From Diospyros lotus (taxonomy: Eukaryota; Streptophyta; Magnoliopsida; Ericales; Ebenaceae), in contig NC_068350.1 of NCBI RefSeq assembly GCF_014633365.1, positions 4,965,001-5,029,000 of the forward strand: DNA of 64,000 nt, in the 5' to 3' direction. A model generated the notes under the pieces. It saw nothing but the letters and a program-made list of their open reading frames with translations. It had not been told where the DNA came from and made no database searches. Each line of letters starts with the position of its first letter. Positions within the stretch are counted from its first letter, which is position 1. The position numbers and the translations under genes were made by a program. Shown in pieces: positions 1 through 12,001 of this stretch.

Positions 1-1069
1 TTTTCTTTATTTATCAAGTTGTTTAAGAAAATTTAAAAATATTAAATGATGTAACTAAATATTAACCTTTAAAGATATGGACTCACCTATGCTTCAAATG
101 CACTTTAAATATTTTTTTATTTTTATAGAGCCTTCTAAGCTAGAAGAATTAATCATAATCTATTTGGAGTAATATTTGATCCCTACTTTAATTATTATTA
201 ACTTCAATAAACCACACACAATAAAACAATTACTCACTTCATGTATTATATTAATTAAAATTGAATGACTAATTAAAAACGCAAAACAACTCCTTGAATT
301 TTTAAATGTAGAAATCTAATGTATTAGGGTTTTTGAATTCATCGTAGTTCTTCAATTGGTTCAATCTTCTAGTGATCAGGTTTTATAATTCTTGTTTTGA
401 GCTGAAAATCGATGATCCTAAGTTAATCAAAAGTCTCACTCGATGGTCAATCGAATCTATGTTTATATATGAGATTAATTATCTCTAATTAATCTACAAA
501 TATATAAACATGCATTTATCCACAATGATCATTTAAATAAGATTTCACAAGACATAACGGTATCTCTACCTATTATCAAACTTTATGTCGTTTATTACCA
601 AGTGCTAATTTATATTGAATCTTTCAAAAGTAATATAAATCACAAACGAGTTCTAATGGCGGCCAAGTATCAAAAACAGAATTAATACATAACAAATGAT
701 TAACCCAAAAGACAAGAATATGATAAAACTCGAATACTTTTAATTAAACCATCATTGAACTAGGTTTCATCAATCACCCTAGTCACAAAGTACTTAGCCT
801 AACATAGTTTCAACCAATAAAAAAATAATAAAGAAGGAGTTCATAATGTCGAAGAGAAGAAAAACAGAAAAATATAACCAAAACTGAAGTTCTTCAAGAA
901 AATCTCCTTATTCTTCCTCGACTTGCCTTCTTCTCTTCCTCCAAAAGCTCCCCAAATCTTCCAAGAATTCTTTTTTATATTGTGCTTTTTAGATTATCAA
1001 AGTCATGAACTTTCAAGGAGTTCATCCCTACTTGATTTGGAATAAAATGAGCTTAAAACGGTCTTTTCG
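1..1069. other. AT-rich intergenic, no gene seen
   Basis: The stretch is strongly AT-rich with no coding signal longer than about 60 codons on either strand. I see no recognisable transposon termini. Its texture, and the tandem array that follows, suggest old repeat-derived DNA. Confidence 0.6.
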
Positions 1070-1318
1070 CAAAGCATTGAGCCTTACCGCAGTCTTACCA
1101 CAAAATGCTTGTCGCGATAGAATTGTGAGCCACAAAATAATTTTCCAACCATTATCTTACCGCAGAATGCTTTTTGCAATAAGGGTGTGAGCTATAGAAA
1201 GTTTAAACAACCACTACTCTACCACAGTTTGATTTGCGTGATAACACCGTGAGCCACAAAAATGAATTCTTACCACGACCCTACTACTCAATGCTTTGCA
1301 TGACAACACTGTGAGCCA
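1070..1318. repeat. Tandem array, four degenerate units of 62 bp
   Basis: Units share a core of the form TACCGCAGnnTGCTTT followed by GTGAGCC. The GTGAGC landmarks lie at 1125, 1187, 1249 and 1311, exactly 62 bp apart each time, although the units have diverged by many substitutions. Constant spacing with few indels suggests duplication by replication slippage or unequal exchange followed by point decay. Such arrays are common inside plant LTR elements, but I cannot assign the host element. Confidence 0.75.
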
Positions 1319-1717
1319 TTTTTTCTTGATTTTCAACACTTTACCAATGACGTCCTCCTTTTGATGCTTTACGACCTCATCAACCTCAACCCTAAGTGAA
1401 CCTTTGATCTTGTCTTTAATGCTGGTTTAATTCCAAAAAATGCGACAATATCATCACTTTTTGCTCCAAATGTCTTCAACACATACTTCACATCTACATA
1501 ATCACATATTAAACCAAATCTAGTAGAAATAATGCTCATTAAATGTATGAAAAACACTTATCAATAACAATTAATGGTAATGTTATTTAAGGATTTAAGT
1601 TTAATATTTTGGTTAATAATTAATATTAATATTAATATAATATAAAATATATAATATCATTATTAAATATGATATCTGCCTGACGTGTACTTTCTGGTCA
1701 TGTATCAGGGCATAATA
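1319..1717. other. AT-rich intergenic, no gene seen
   Basis: There is no supported coding region. The 62-codon open frame on the minus strand at 1369-1557 has no recognisable domain and lies in repeat-like DNA. Confidence 0.5.
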
Positions 1718-2272
1718 ATTAGAGACGGAGACTAAAATTTGTGCTTAAATGGGTATCTCATTCTCTATCAATCCCAATCTTTTTTCTTTTTATTTTTATT
1801 TATATATAAATAATAATCATAAATATTTACATTAAAAGGTATAAAAAAATTAAAATTTATATTAATAGGTCATGGGTTTGACTCATTACCTTACGTAATA
1901 AGATAAGATAAAGTCTTTATTTATGATTTATCTTTTTTGTTAAAATTAAAAACATGAGATAAGGTGCAAAAGACAATAATTCTAAATTCACTATCCTATG
2001 TTGTATGTATTTTCATATGTTCATGGTCCAAAGAAACGAATCAGATTTTTATATCATCATGTTGAGCTTCCAGAAACATACAAAATCAAAGGCAAAACAT
2101 GTACGTATTATCCCATATTAATAGGCGTATTTATAAAGAACAAATGCTAACTATTATTTTGAAGAAAATAATGGTTAAACTCTAGCCATTAACCGTATAA
2201 TTGAAATACCATATCATGGTATGAAGCAACTGTTTTGGATAGAGAATAGGATAGTGAATTTGGACTTTTCCA
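1718..2272. repeat. Dispersed repeat, copy 1, with internal inverted repeats
   Basis: This segment is repeated in the same orientation at about 21682-22140. Long near-identical blocks include the part around 2043-2110 (GAGCTTCCAGAAACATAC) and the part to 2239 (ATGGTATGAAGCAAC). In this copy the inner part is bounded by inverted repeats: AATTCACTATCCTAT at 1985-1999 and its complement ATAGGATAGTGAATT at 2246-2260. That is consistent with a small non-autonomous TIR transposon. An extra segment of about 140 bp (around 1840-1980) is absent from the other copy. The family is not identified. Confidence 0.7.
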
Positions 2273-3332
2273 CAGTTTGACTGGTTGATTCATGTATCTC
2301 ACGTGCGTGCGTTTGTGTATGTGTTTTACTCACTCAATCAGTGAGTCTTAGAGATAATAAAGGTTATTCAAATTTTGTTTATTATATTAACACCTTAAGA
2401 TGTTTACCCATCTGTTCATTTAATTTAAACAAACTCAATTTGTTAATAAGCTTATTTATGAAAAACATCTACTTATATATTTATTTGTGAGATAAAAAGG
2501 TCATAAACAATAAATAATTTCAGCATTTCTTAGGCATTTTCTATTTCAAAAATGTTATAAAACGAACCTTTTTTATAATTTCTTAAATGTTTTGGGAGAC
2601 GTTTCAAAATTAACTTAAAGTATTGCAAACATATTAACAAATATATATTTTTCTGTTCTTTCTTTTTACTCACATCCTATCCTTAATTTTTTGTTTGAAG
2701 TCCAAAATTCAACACATTCCTCTTGTCGTCGTTTTCACACCCTATGTCAATTGTCGCCGTTCTTTCTTCTGTCGATTGCTTAGTGCTCATGCAACCATGA
2801 ATTCAATTATTCAATCCTCTCGTTTTCAAGTCCTTTGTCATTGTTTTCTCTCTTCGTCGATTGTTCAATACTTGTGTTGCCCTTGATTCCGTTCTCACAC
2901 CCTTTGTCGTTATGTTCTCTCACCATTGATTCCTCGAAGCACAACGCTGGTACTCTCATTAATTCGATTGCTCATTGCTCAATTGCTTTCTCTTGCTCCG
3001 ATTAGTGCTTGATACTCAATTTTTCGTTTCTATGCTCGATTGCTATATCATGTTGTGGATGAGTGGATTGCTTAGTGTAAATCTAATTTGATGATTCTTG
3101 TCCATATATTTATGTTTAATAATTATTTTTTATAATTTTTATATTAAAAATTATATTTATGTATCTCTTTTTTTTTAAAAAAAAAAGTAACAAATTTTCA
3201 TTTTTCATTTCGTAATGAAAACGATTCTCATTTCAGCCTAGCAGGAAACCCTGCACTAAAACACACACACACACACACACGTTCCCGGTAGTCTCCAATT
3301 TCCAAGATCTTTATTTTAATTCAAATCGGACG
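2273..3332. other. Intergenic downstream of the P450, no gene seen
   Basis: No supported gene. A pyrimidine-rich stretch at 2695-2990 gives a 63-codon plus-strand frame with no recognisable domain. A short (AC)n microsatellite lies near 3260-3281. The 3' end of the neighbouring minus-strand P450 transcript presumably falls in the right part. Confidence 0.6.
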
Positions 3333-5786
3333 TCAGATTTTGGCTTCGGCTTCGTCTTCGGTCAATAACTCTGCTCGACGCCGGGTAATTGTTTTCAGCG
3401 GCAGCAGCTTCCGCAGTGTTAACCCCATCCTCTCCCTCATGTCCACACTCTCTACGCCGCCGGCGGGCTCCCAGTCGAAAAGGTGCAGCAAAGTGGCCAC
3501 CACGAGGAGAATCGTCCGATGAGCCAACGAGTACCCGACGCAGATCCTTCTCCCTGCCCCGAACGGAAGAAGCTCGAAGTTCTGCCCCTTGAACTCGACG
3601 CTCGAGCCGATGAATCTCTCCGGCTGGAACGCCGAGGGCTCGGCCCAGGAATCCCCGTCCCTTCCGATGCCCCACACGTTGACAAGCACCTGCGTGTCCT
3701 TGGGAATGGAGTAGCCCATGAAATCTGTGTCTTTTGCGGCGTTCCTCGGAAGCAGCAGAGGAATTGCCGGGTGCAATCGCAGCGTTTCCTTCACCACCGC
3801 CTGCAAATACTGCAGCTCCTCCAGGTGCCCTTCTTCTACCTTGCTGCTGCTGCTTCTTCCGATGACTCGGTCCAGCTCTTCTTTCACCTTTCTCATTGAA
3901 CTAGGGTTTTGCAGTAGCTCCGTCATTGTCCATTCCATGATGCTGCTTGTTGTTTCTGATCCGGCGAAGAACATTTCCTGCATCATTTACCATTGTCAAA
4001 ATATATATATATATATATAGTATATTTCGTACATGGTTAGATAATTAAGCTCTCAAATTCATCTACTCTTTTATATAAAACTCAATTTGAGAAATATCCA
4101 GCTTTCGGGAATCCTGACGTAGATGATTCGATAGATGCTATGTTTCATTTTGATTAAATATTATCTTATGGATGCCCCCCAAAATCCAAGTCCCAAAGCA
4201 AACAAGATCATCGAAAGAAGAAGGAAGCTAAATCGGTAGGACAGTTAGCTTGTCTGCATCATGTTTTTGTGTGTTTTGTTGCTTCTTTTCGTTTGTTAGT
4301 TTTGTGTTGCTCTGTTTTATGTATTCGCTCGGAGGTATGCCCCATCTTGTTCTGTGAAAATTCTTCTAATTTTTGTGTAGTGAATTTAATCATCTACAAA
4401 AAAAAAAAAAAAGGGGGTATAAATAGAGGATAGAAATATTTATAATACACATCTAATTCAATTAGAACTTTTCATAAATAAAGAAAAATTATTTTGTGTT
4501 TTTGAAACACCATAGTAAATTTTGGGGTTTCAAATTAAAAATGTGCTGTTATGTGTTAATAATAAGATAAATTTGCAAAGACATCCTGGGTATTATTTTT
4601 TGGGGTCAAAATAATATTTGAAGGTTATATAGGTTTACATAAGTAATTTCTCAGAGGAAAACTATCAAAAATGGAGTGAATTTTGATTTGTTATTGTGAG
4701 GTGGTGAACAAATGTGTTAAATTGATGTCTTATTTTCTTTTTCGTTTTTGATTAGCACTTACCAATACGGCGATGATCGCTTTTGACTCCGGGACCGGCG
4801 GATCTTTGGCGTCCCCTTTCTGATTCAAGAGCACGTCCAGCAAGTCGTGCTCATCATTCATCTCTCCGCCGGATTTTCTCTCTTCAATCCTATCCTTCAC
4901 GAATTTCTCCACTATTGTCCTGGCTCGCCCCATCTCTCTCACCATCTCTCTCTTCACTCCAGCCGGATCCAGCCGCCGGAGAAAGGGAAAAAAATCAGCC
5001 AAATTCGGTTTCCCTCCCAGCTCCATCACCTTGTTCATGGCGTCGGAGAACTCAAACCCCTCTTCAGATTCCGAGCTCAAAACATCTCTGGACAGCACCA
5101 GGTTGCCGACCAGGTTGAACGACGCGACAAAGAACAAATGCCCGATGTCCACCTACATGTTGACGATGATCCAAACTATAATTAGAATTTATCGATTCAA
5201 GTTATTATAATATATATATTGTCTAGCTATAGACTATGGTTTTAGTTATCTCTTAGATACACTTGACTTGAGAGTTTACCTCGCCTCCGTTTGCCGCCTC
5301 AATCCACTTCACCAAGTTATCGACACACTTCCTTCTCATGTCAGCGGAGTCATTTATCCGTTTGGCACTCAGAAACTTCGCCGAGTAAAGGCGGCGGAGG
5401 AGCCGCCAGTACGGGCTGTAACTGTTGAGACCCAACCCGCTTTCGTGGAAGTTCCAGGCGGTGAAGGCGTCGGGGACCTTGCGGTCGGGGAAATCGAGGT
5501 CATGGTACTTGAACAACTCGGCGGCCGCGATGGCCGACTGGACCACGAGCGTGTTCATTGAGCCGAGCCGCAGCCAGATAACAGGGCCGTACTTGGTCCG
5601 GAGGCTGTGTAAGGTCTGGTGTGGCATCGAGCCGAGGTCGAATATGTTTCCGAAGACCGGCCACGCCGGTGGTCCAGGCGGCCGCCGGCCTGTTCTGGTC
5701 TTTTTCCGGCTGATCAGAAGGAGGAGAGTGGCTGATAATAGAAAGATAGTAATAAGAAACGTAACGTCCCCGAAAGTTGCCTCCAT
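3333..5786 (-). CDS. Cytochrome P450, CYP76 family (CYP76A-like), three exons
   Basis: Exons on the minus strand are 5786-5280, 5152-4763 and 3977-3333, joined in phase 0 with GT-AG introns; the product is 513 aa, normal for a plant P450. It is an ER-anchored monooxygenase. Visible features are an N-terminal membrane anchor (about residues 8-27), the proline-rich hinge PPGPPAWP (36-43), the oxygen-binding I-helix AGSETT (304-309), ETLR of the K helix (363-366), PERF (418-421) and the haem loop PFGAGRRICVG (437-447) with Cys445 as ligand. All key residues are present, so it looks functional. The family hydroxylates terpenoids, alkaloids or fatty acids; the substrate cannot be read from sequence. 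The intron before the I-helix is the usual A-type site. The first intron (127 bp, after residue 169) appears additional. CYP76A is my best family match from memory. Confidence 0.9.
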
Positions 5787-5870
5787 TTTCTTTCCTGCTC
5801 TGTGATTGTGTTTCGATTTTCGATTATTATTGTCGTGTTTTCTCCATTTTCTCCATCATCGATTAATTTA

Positions 5871-5880
5871 AATATATAGG
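5871..5880 (-). promoter_or_regulatory. Likely TATA box of the P450 gene
   Basis: The minus strand reads CCTATATATTTAAA here, 85-94 bp upstream of the P450 start codon. That position suits a TATA box with a short 5' leader. No other promoter element was recognised. Confidence 0.5.
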
Positions 5881-6797
5881 GGTTGACGTAATTCACGATG
5901 ACTTGAAAACTGAAAACTGTTATCTGTCCAATAAATAATATAAAATTATTATATTATCTGCATCTAATAATATAATAATTACTTGATAGATAATTTGAGA
6001 GAAAGCACGTGAGTCCTGTGGGAGCAGTGGGGCCCACACACCACTGCCTTCCTGGTGGCTCGCTGGCAAGTGGCAACGGATCAATCCTCCTAAATAATAA
6101 TATTATTATAACTTGAAAAAGTCTTTTTTCAGAAATAATATTATATAAATAAGATTCTTATAAAAATAACTTTATAATTTTAAAATATGATATTAATAAT
6201 ATATTATTCTGACACAGTTTTTAAATAGCATGAATTTAAAACTATCACCTAACTTCTAATTAACAAACATTTGTATTTCACTTACCATATGTTTTTTGGT
6301 GCATTATGTCACTTAATAATAATTGATGATCCTTAAGATGATAAATAATGAATGTTAGTATTTTTAAAATATTTGAAGGTTAAGGAAAATAAATTTAAAT
6401 TTAATTTAGAGAAAATTCAAATTTTGCGTGTAAAATTAAAACTAAATACTAAAATATGTAAATATATATATAATTAAGAAATAATCTAATTGATTAAAAA
6501 ATAAGTTAAAAAGGGTAAGTAAATATACAAAAATATATATATAAAGGGTAAAAAAAATTTGCCCAACGTGAGGAGGGAGACTTGGGCCCCATGGAAGTGG
6601 GACCCACACACCCATTCCTGAAGCCTGTGTGGGGCAACTATATAATAATTAAATATATAATATATAAAAAAATTAAAATTAACAGGTAGGACATAAGATC
6701 CATTGCCGAGAGGGACCTTACCAGGCAGGATTGACCACCTGTGTGCGCAGCAAAGCCCCCACCTCTTTTCTCTTATTTTTATTTATTTTCTTCACTT

Positions 6798-6831
<34 letters not shown>

Positions 6832-7428
6832 CAAAATTTTGATTAAAATTCAACTAATCAATTTGAATGATGGAAATTATCAATTCAGTTTGATTAGTTT
6901 TATAGAAAAACCAATTTGGTTATATTTTTTAATTAGTTTGACGAAAAAATCAAACTAATCAAAATTGTTAAAACGTTGTTGTTTTAATAAAAAATGTTGA
7001 TATTTTGAATTGTTATTGCTAAACAAGTTTTTATTTAGCTTGATTAAGTTAATTAAAACACAAAAATATGTATATTTTAAAAGTTTGGTATGTTCGATTA
7101 ACCGACCAAACTGATGTTTTCTTCAATTAGTAGGAAACTTCAATCGATTTGGTTTAATTATTAGGTGCAATTCAATCTATTCAGTTTTTGTAGTTCATTC
7201 AATTCTAGTATTAAATCGATTAAATCCTCACCTATATATATATATATATATATGTTATACAAAAAAAGGTTACTTGAAATCACCTCTCAAAAATCATTTT
7301 GACGTCTATTTTAAATGATGTGAGATTAAAGGATTTCATCAAATTGGACAGAAAACTTGTGAAGAAATTTGAAACCTTATCAAATAGGAGAAATGGAACA
7401 TACTAATAAATGATTTGAGATTAAAGGT
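5881..7428. other. AT-rich intergenic with TA microsatellites
   Basis: No coding region is supported. (TA)n runs occur near 6800-6828 and 7232-7254. Two GC-richer islands near 6000-6070 and 6570-6640 contain CCCACACACC and GGGCCC motifs of unknown meaning. The 75-codon plus-strand frame at 6731 runs through a TA repeat and is not credible. Confidence 0.55.
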
Positions 7429-8300
7429 TGTTGGTCCTTAGGGTATGATCATTTAAAAGAGGGGTGAATTAAGTGATTAATTTTTTTAATTTTAATAAAT
7501 ATTCTTGATTAATGATTTTATTAAAATATATATATTTAATAAATATAATAAATTATATTTGAGACTAATCTAAATTTTAATGGTTCTAAGAAACTTATAT
7601 AATCCACAATAGTAATTTAAATGTTACAAATAATTTATCCACACTTAAACATAAATAAACAATTAAGAACAAATTATACAAGACAATAATATTTAAAAAT
7701 ATTTGTAACCTCAAATGGAGAAGTTCGGATTTGTCGTAAAAAACTTGAAAAACTTTTCACCTCTTGCCTTGTGGCACTTCAGTGGATGTGCAATAATATT
7801 TCAAGAGCCTCAGATTGCTTGGATGTTTTACTTCAGAGCGTTTGAGAGTTTTCAAGAGCTTTCGGGTGCTTTGAATATGCAATAGAAGTACTTGGATACT
7901 CAAAAAATAAGTTTGGGAGTATTTATAAATATTTTTACCACTAAAGAAAATATGTCTAAAAATAATCTCCTTTAATTCAAAATAAATTTACTTTTTGTAT
8001 AAGTAAAAGAAACATATCTAAAAATAATTCTTCTTTAATTCAAAATTTAAAAATTCAAATATATGTTTTTGAAACATAAATAATTAAAACAAAAAAACAT
8101 ATCTAAAACCAATCTTCTTTAATTCAAAATTTGAAATTTTAAATATAAACTTTAGAAACATAAATGATTAAAACAAGAGAATATGTCTAAAAACAATTCT
8201 CTTTTAATTCAAAATAAATTTACTTTTTGCATGAATAAAAAAAAATATTTATATCGTAAAAATATTTTTGTTAATCATCAAAACTTAATTAATATGAGCA
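7429..8300 (+). mobile_element. Probable Ty1/copia LTR fragment
   Basis: The segment begins TGTTGGTCCTTAGGG, followed by a GGGGTGAATTAAGTG-like motif, a beginning I recognise from Maximus/SIRE-type copia LTRs. It plausibly ends near ATCATCAAAACTTAATT...GCA at 8300. No internal domain lies next to it and the immediate flanks (AAGGT/AATTG) do not form a target duplication, so it is a fragment or a decayed solo LTR. Both ends are approximate. Confidence 0.45.
7951..8250. repeat. Imperfect tandem repeat, four units of 63-85 bp
   Basis: Units begin ATAT(G)TCTAAAAA and continue with TCTTTAATTCAAAAT. They start near 7951, 8014, 8099 and 8182. The outer units share a TTTACTTTTTG variant; the two central ones share GAAACATAAATnATTAAAAC. 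The array lies inside the copia-like LTR. Confidence 0.7.
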
Positions 8301-8411
8301 AATTGGCTCAATAAGAGTTTTTATCAAATTGGACAGGAAACATACTAAAGTGTGTGGAGTATAAATAGCGATAACGAGAGTGGTCTTCCAATCCTAAGAA
8401 GAAAAGAGATC

Positions 8412-8508
8412 CACTACACAAACAAAAAAAGGCTTTTAACGAGGGAAAATTAGCAAGAAGACAAGTACCTCGTCGTTAAAAGCATAATTTTCATAATTAT
8501 AATAAAGA
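8412..8508 (+). mobile_element. CACTA (En/Spm)-like transposon terminus, truncated
   Basis: It begins CACTACACAAACAAAAAAAG, resembling the CACTA-superfamily terminus CACTACAAnAAA. Subterminal inverted motifs follow: CTTTTAACGAGG near 8433 and CCTCGTCGTTAAAAG near 8469-8483. Such TTTAACGACGAGG units are typical of CACTA subterminal regions. The element is cut off at 8509 by the start of a long LTR; the opposite end is not seen. Confidence 0.55.
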
Positions 8509-10813
8509 TGTAATATCCAAGAATTTTGGGTTATTATTTTAAAGGGAAAATAGAAATTCGAGAAAAATAGGTATTTAAAAAACCCAAAAAATTTACTGAA
8601 TCAACCTTTAACGAGCATATCAAGGTATGATTTTTAAAACCAAAAGAAATCGAATTAGAAACTATTTTCGGTACAGCTATGGATCGGGCTGAAAAATCGA
8701 ATAGTCGTAGGAGACTCTCGAGAGGGTAATGGAAGCCTTGGGAAGCTCCGGTTCATCGAGTAGGACAACATTTCAGAAGTTTCAGGAAGAAACCAAGAGA
8801 TTTAAAGTCAAAACAAAAATTTAGGCCTAAGTGTAATTTTTCAAAATTGCCGGAAGGGGTCAAAATGACATTTTTCGAAAGTTTCAAGAGAGAAATGGAA
8901 AGATTAGAACTTGAGGGACCCAATGGAAATATTCAAAAGTTGAGGGGCTTTTGTGAAAGAAGGCCAAAACAGAAAAAAACCAAAGCAGTGGGGCAAAAGT
9001 GCAAAAAAATGGAAATTTTGGCCATGGAATCCGACCAAGCCATGAGGGGTCGCCGAAAGCCTCTGGGTTTGCATGGGCGGTGGTCAGGGAGCGCCAAAGA
9101 GTGATGATGAGCTGACAATGGCCACTGGAGTAGCTGAATTTTTGAAAAATTCAGCCAAGAAAGCTGGCCGCGATGATAAACCCTGCAACTTGCTTTTTCA
9201 GTCAAATATTGATGCCTTTAGGTTGATCTAGGGGAGGTGAGGACGTCTAAGGCAATGGGTAAGGCGGCCAAGGCCATTTCGAGCTTCAACTTTGCCTACA
9301 AATAAAGCTTGTGTTGGCTAAAAATTTCAGAAAATTGAAGCTCAAATCGAAGCCATTTTAGAATGAATTGAGATGAAAGGATAGAGGGCTTTTATTTCCC
9401 ATAAGTTGGAGAGCATTTCTAGAGAATTTTGTGAGCAACGGAGCAAGAACGAGCGAGATCCGAAACCTCGCCGGAGCCTTAGGCGGACGCTCTAGCCGAC
9501 ACTTCGAGCCTCCGATTGACAGACTTTCGAACCTCCTTTCAAGCTGATTCAGGTACCATCGTGATCGACTTGGCTTGGGCTTCGTCGAGATGCAAAAATC
9601 TCAATTTTTCGGTGAACTGTCGCTGGAGAAGATGACCGGCGCATAAAGATCACGCGTCAGTCTCACTCGCCCTATCACGCGCTGGCGTGTGCGGGTGTGT
9701 GGGATCTTGTTAATTTTTGAAATTTTTTTTAATATTCTTGAAATTTTATTTTAGGATTTTCTATGAAAAATGATTTGGAAAAAAAGTGATGTAGGTATTT
9801 ATTTTGGATTGTTAATAAAAATAATTGGAGAAAATTAGAGAAAAAATGCAAGAAAATTAAGGAAAAATAGTTTTTATTGATTATTTAAATGAATATCTTG
9901 CCTAGGGTGTCTTGTAATTTGAGGTGAAACAATTGGTGCGATTTTTTTAGTTGGCACGACAAACGAGGCAAGTTGCATGTTTTTCGAGATATCCCAGTTT
10001 TCGAGAAATGTGAGTGATTTTATCCCTATAACCCGTACACGACATGAATACCTCTCTATGCATGATATTTATGTATGTTATGGTCATCTTCGTCATATTT
10101 GTCCATATTCTATTACATGAAAAGTTATGATATTCATATGACAGGATATTATTGTCATATTGAAACTCGTGCATGGGATTGGGATGTCGCCCTAAGAGTG
10201 TAGCCGTAATTTTCCAAGGGCAATTGATAAAACAACGTTAGGATTATCTTGCAGAGGTTCATGATTCTGCCCAGGGTTCCGTATCGAGCTGGTGGGCTAG
10301 GGAAGTTACACTAGGGTATCTGTTTATAAATGTACATACATCATTCATTCATTCATGCTTATCTAACCCTTACTTAGAAGATTTCATCTTCTAATATTGG
10401 ACTATGTCCCTAGAATATTTCATATTCCAAGCGAGACAAGATATTCCATATTCCAAACGAGACAAGCAGCCGGAAGGGTAAGGAGGTGATCGAGACCTGA
10501 TCGCGACGAAAATTTTGTGGGCCCATGTGAGGCCAGGATCATCTATTACATTCAATTGTATCGTTTAGATTTTATCAATAATTGTAATATCATATTGGGT
10601 GGACAATATGTATGTACCCAAGTATGTTATGTTTTTGAGGTTTCATGTAGGTTCTGATCTTGCTTTCGCTTATGTTAAAAATGTATCATTCCTTCGTTAT
10701 GTTTTGGAGTGTTATATATAAAGGTTATGTAGAGGATTTATTGTTGATTTATGTTTAAATGAAAAAAAAAATCCTAGTATATATTTTAATGCCTTGGAAG
10801 GCGGGGTGTTACA
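8509..10813 (+). mobile_element. Long LTR of Ty3/gypsy chromovirus type (Tekay/Del-like)
   Basis: The 2305-bp block starts TGTAATATCC and ends GGCGGGGTGTTACA. Its ends are inverted repeats (TGTAAyA/TGTTACA) of the kind found on Tekay/Del chromovirus LTRs, which are unusually long. A TATA-like CTACAAATAAAG at about 9296 and a pyrimidine/CG-rich stretch after 9400 fit an R-U5 region. No Tekay internal domain adjoins it. The flanks (AAAGA left, CCTAG right) do not match, so it is not a clean solo LTR. Open frames inside it (for example 8847-9104) have no recognisable domain. Confidence 0.65.
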
Positions 10814-11523
10814 CCTAGCTACCAAATCAAAATCTAAAATCACCTCTCCCATCAATCCATTTCAGGTTGATAAAACTGGTCGAGGTCCTGCGATGGGCTC
10901 GACTACTGGAGAAGTGAGTGAGGAAGTAGGTGGCTAGCTCGGAGAAGTCGTGGATGGAATTTGACTCTATGGACAAGAACCATAACATGGTCGATTTTCT
11001 TAGTGTGCTGGGAAAGGTTCGGCACATGATCAGGTCCGAGCTTCCGCTTATCAACATAGGGGCATTGAAGGTGGTGAGGTGATCCTAGGGGTCAGTGGTG
11101 CGTCATAGGGTTCTAAGGCGTAGGAAGGGCGAAAACCGTCGGGTAAGGGAACGGTCATGATGAACTCAGAGAAGGAATGGCTATGAAAGTATAGGGACGC
11201 GGAATATGAAGGAGCTAGGGTGTGAGTAGCCTGATGGTGTTGATGGTGACTGCCCTCGGCATCATATTCAGCTCGTCCGTTGGGCTGGTCACGCTGTTGG
11301 TTTTGTGTTAATTCGTCAACTCGATTGTGGAGCCGCTCAACTGTCTGGTGAAGGACTTCTATGACAACTAGATTTTGCGGAGGGTGACCGGGGTTGTTTG
11401 GCTCTTGGGCGGGGGCGCTTCTGGTTCATACCATGATGGGACCGCAGTGAGATTGGTTCGAAAGGCTTTTTGTGAGCTTATGGGGCAGGTAAGTTTTACT
11501 GAGCCCCACGGTGGGAGCCAGAT
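10814..11523 (-). pseudogene. Ty3/gypsy gag remnant with 5' untranslated region
   Basis: Reading leftwards from a gypsy primer-site-like region (TGGCTCCCACCGTGGGGC, near 11500-11520) the minus strand encodes a decayed gag. The frame at 11057-10827 contains the retrotransposon-gag pattern DLIMCRTFPSTL, followed by ATYFLTHFSSSR; this matches the RETROTRANS_GAG family of plant gypsy elements. Upstream frames are broken by stops and shifts. It ends abruptly at 10813 against the long LTR, so protease, RT and integrase are missing. Confidence 0.7.
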
Positions 11524-12001
11524 GTTTTTTCCTAACCAAATGGGGGACAATCGGAGGCGGGGCGAGGGCTCCGACGACGAGTCCATCCAGGAGGCAGCTG
11601 GCACCTGCAAGCACTCCGATGGTCGAGTGAGTAAGAGAGTAAGACGAGGTAGTGTATCAGCAGGTCAGAGATGAAAACATACCTTGGCTCTGAAAAGAAC
11701 TGGTTGATATAGAAGGAGGAGATGTCCTCTTGCATGCATGAAACGTGCATTTGCAGGTGATGGGACTGGCTATCCAACGTCAGAGACTCCTAGGTGGTAA
11801 CATGGTGGCGACGTGCCCTTATTAATATGGATGGGATCCGCTATTAATAAGAATGGGATCTGAGACGGCTGCGCGGATATCCGGTGAGAGTCGCAATGAT
11901 GCCGTGGCAAGTTGACGCTGGGCCAAAGTTGGGTCTAGAAGGAGGGTCGAGATTGGGCCCGGACGGTCCAAAAGCCTCCTGGACCCCTTGATGGGTCCCC
12001 C
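11524..12001 (-). mobile_element. Probable 5' LTR of the gypsy remnant
   Basis: On the minus strand this block ends ...GGAAAAAACA directly before the primer-site region of the gag remnant. It contains TCGACCATCGGAGTGCTTGC (complement of about 11610-11635), matching the conserved R/U5 pattern GAGCGTCGGAGTGC of this gypsy lineage. A TATA-like TTCTATATC lies on the minus strand near 11706. The outer (U3) boundary near 12001 is a guess. Confidence 0.5.

Noticed and set aside
3316..5786. P450 as part of a biosynthetic gene cluster
   Set aside because: No other biosynthetic enzyme lies within the window near it; the neighbours are transposons and a SAUR.
8847..9205. Overlapping frames of 85 and 90 codons
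   Set aside because: Both lie inside the long gypsy LTR, on opposite strands, without any recognised domain.
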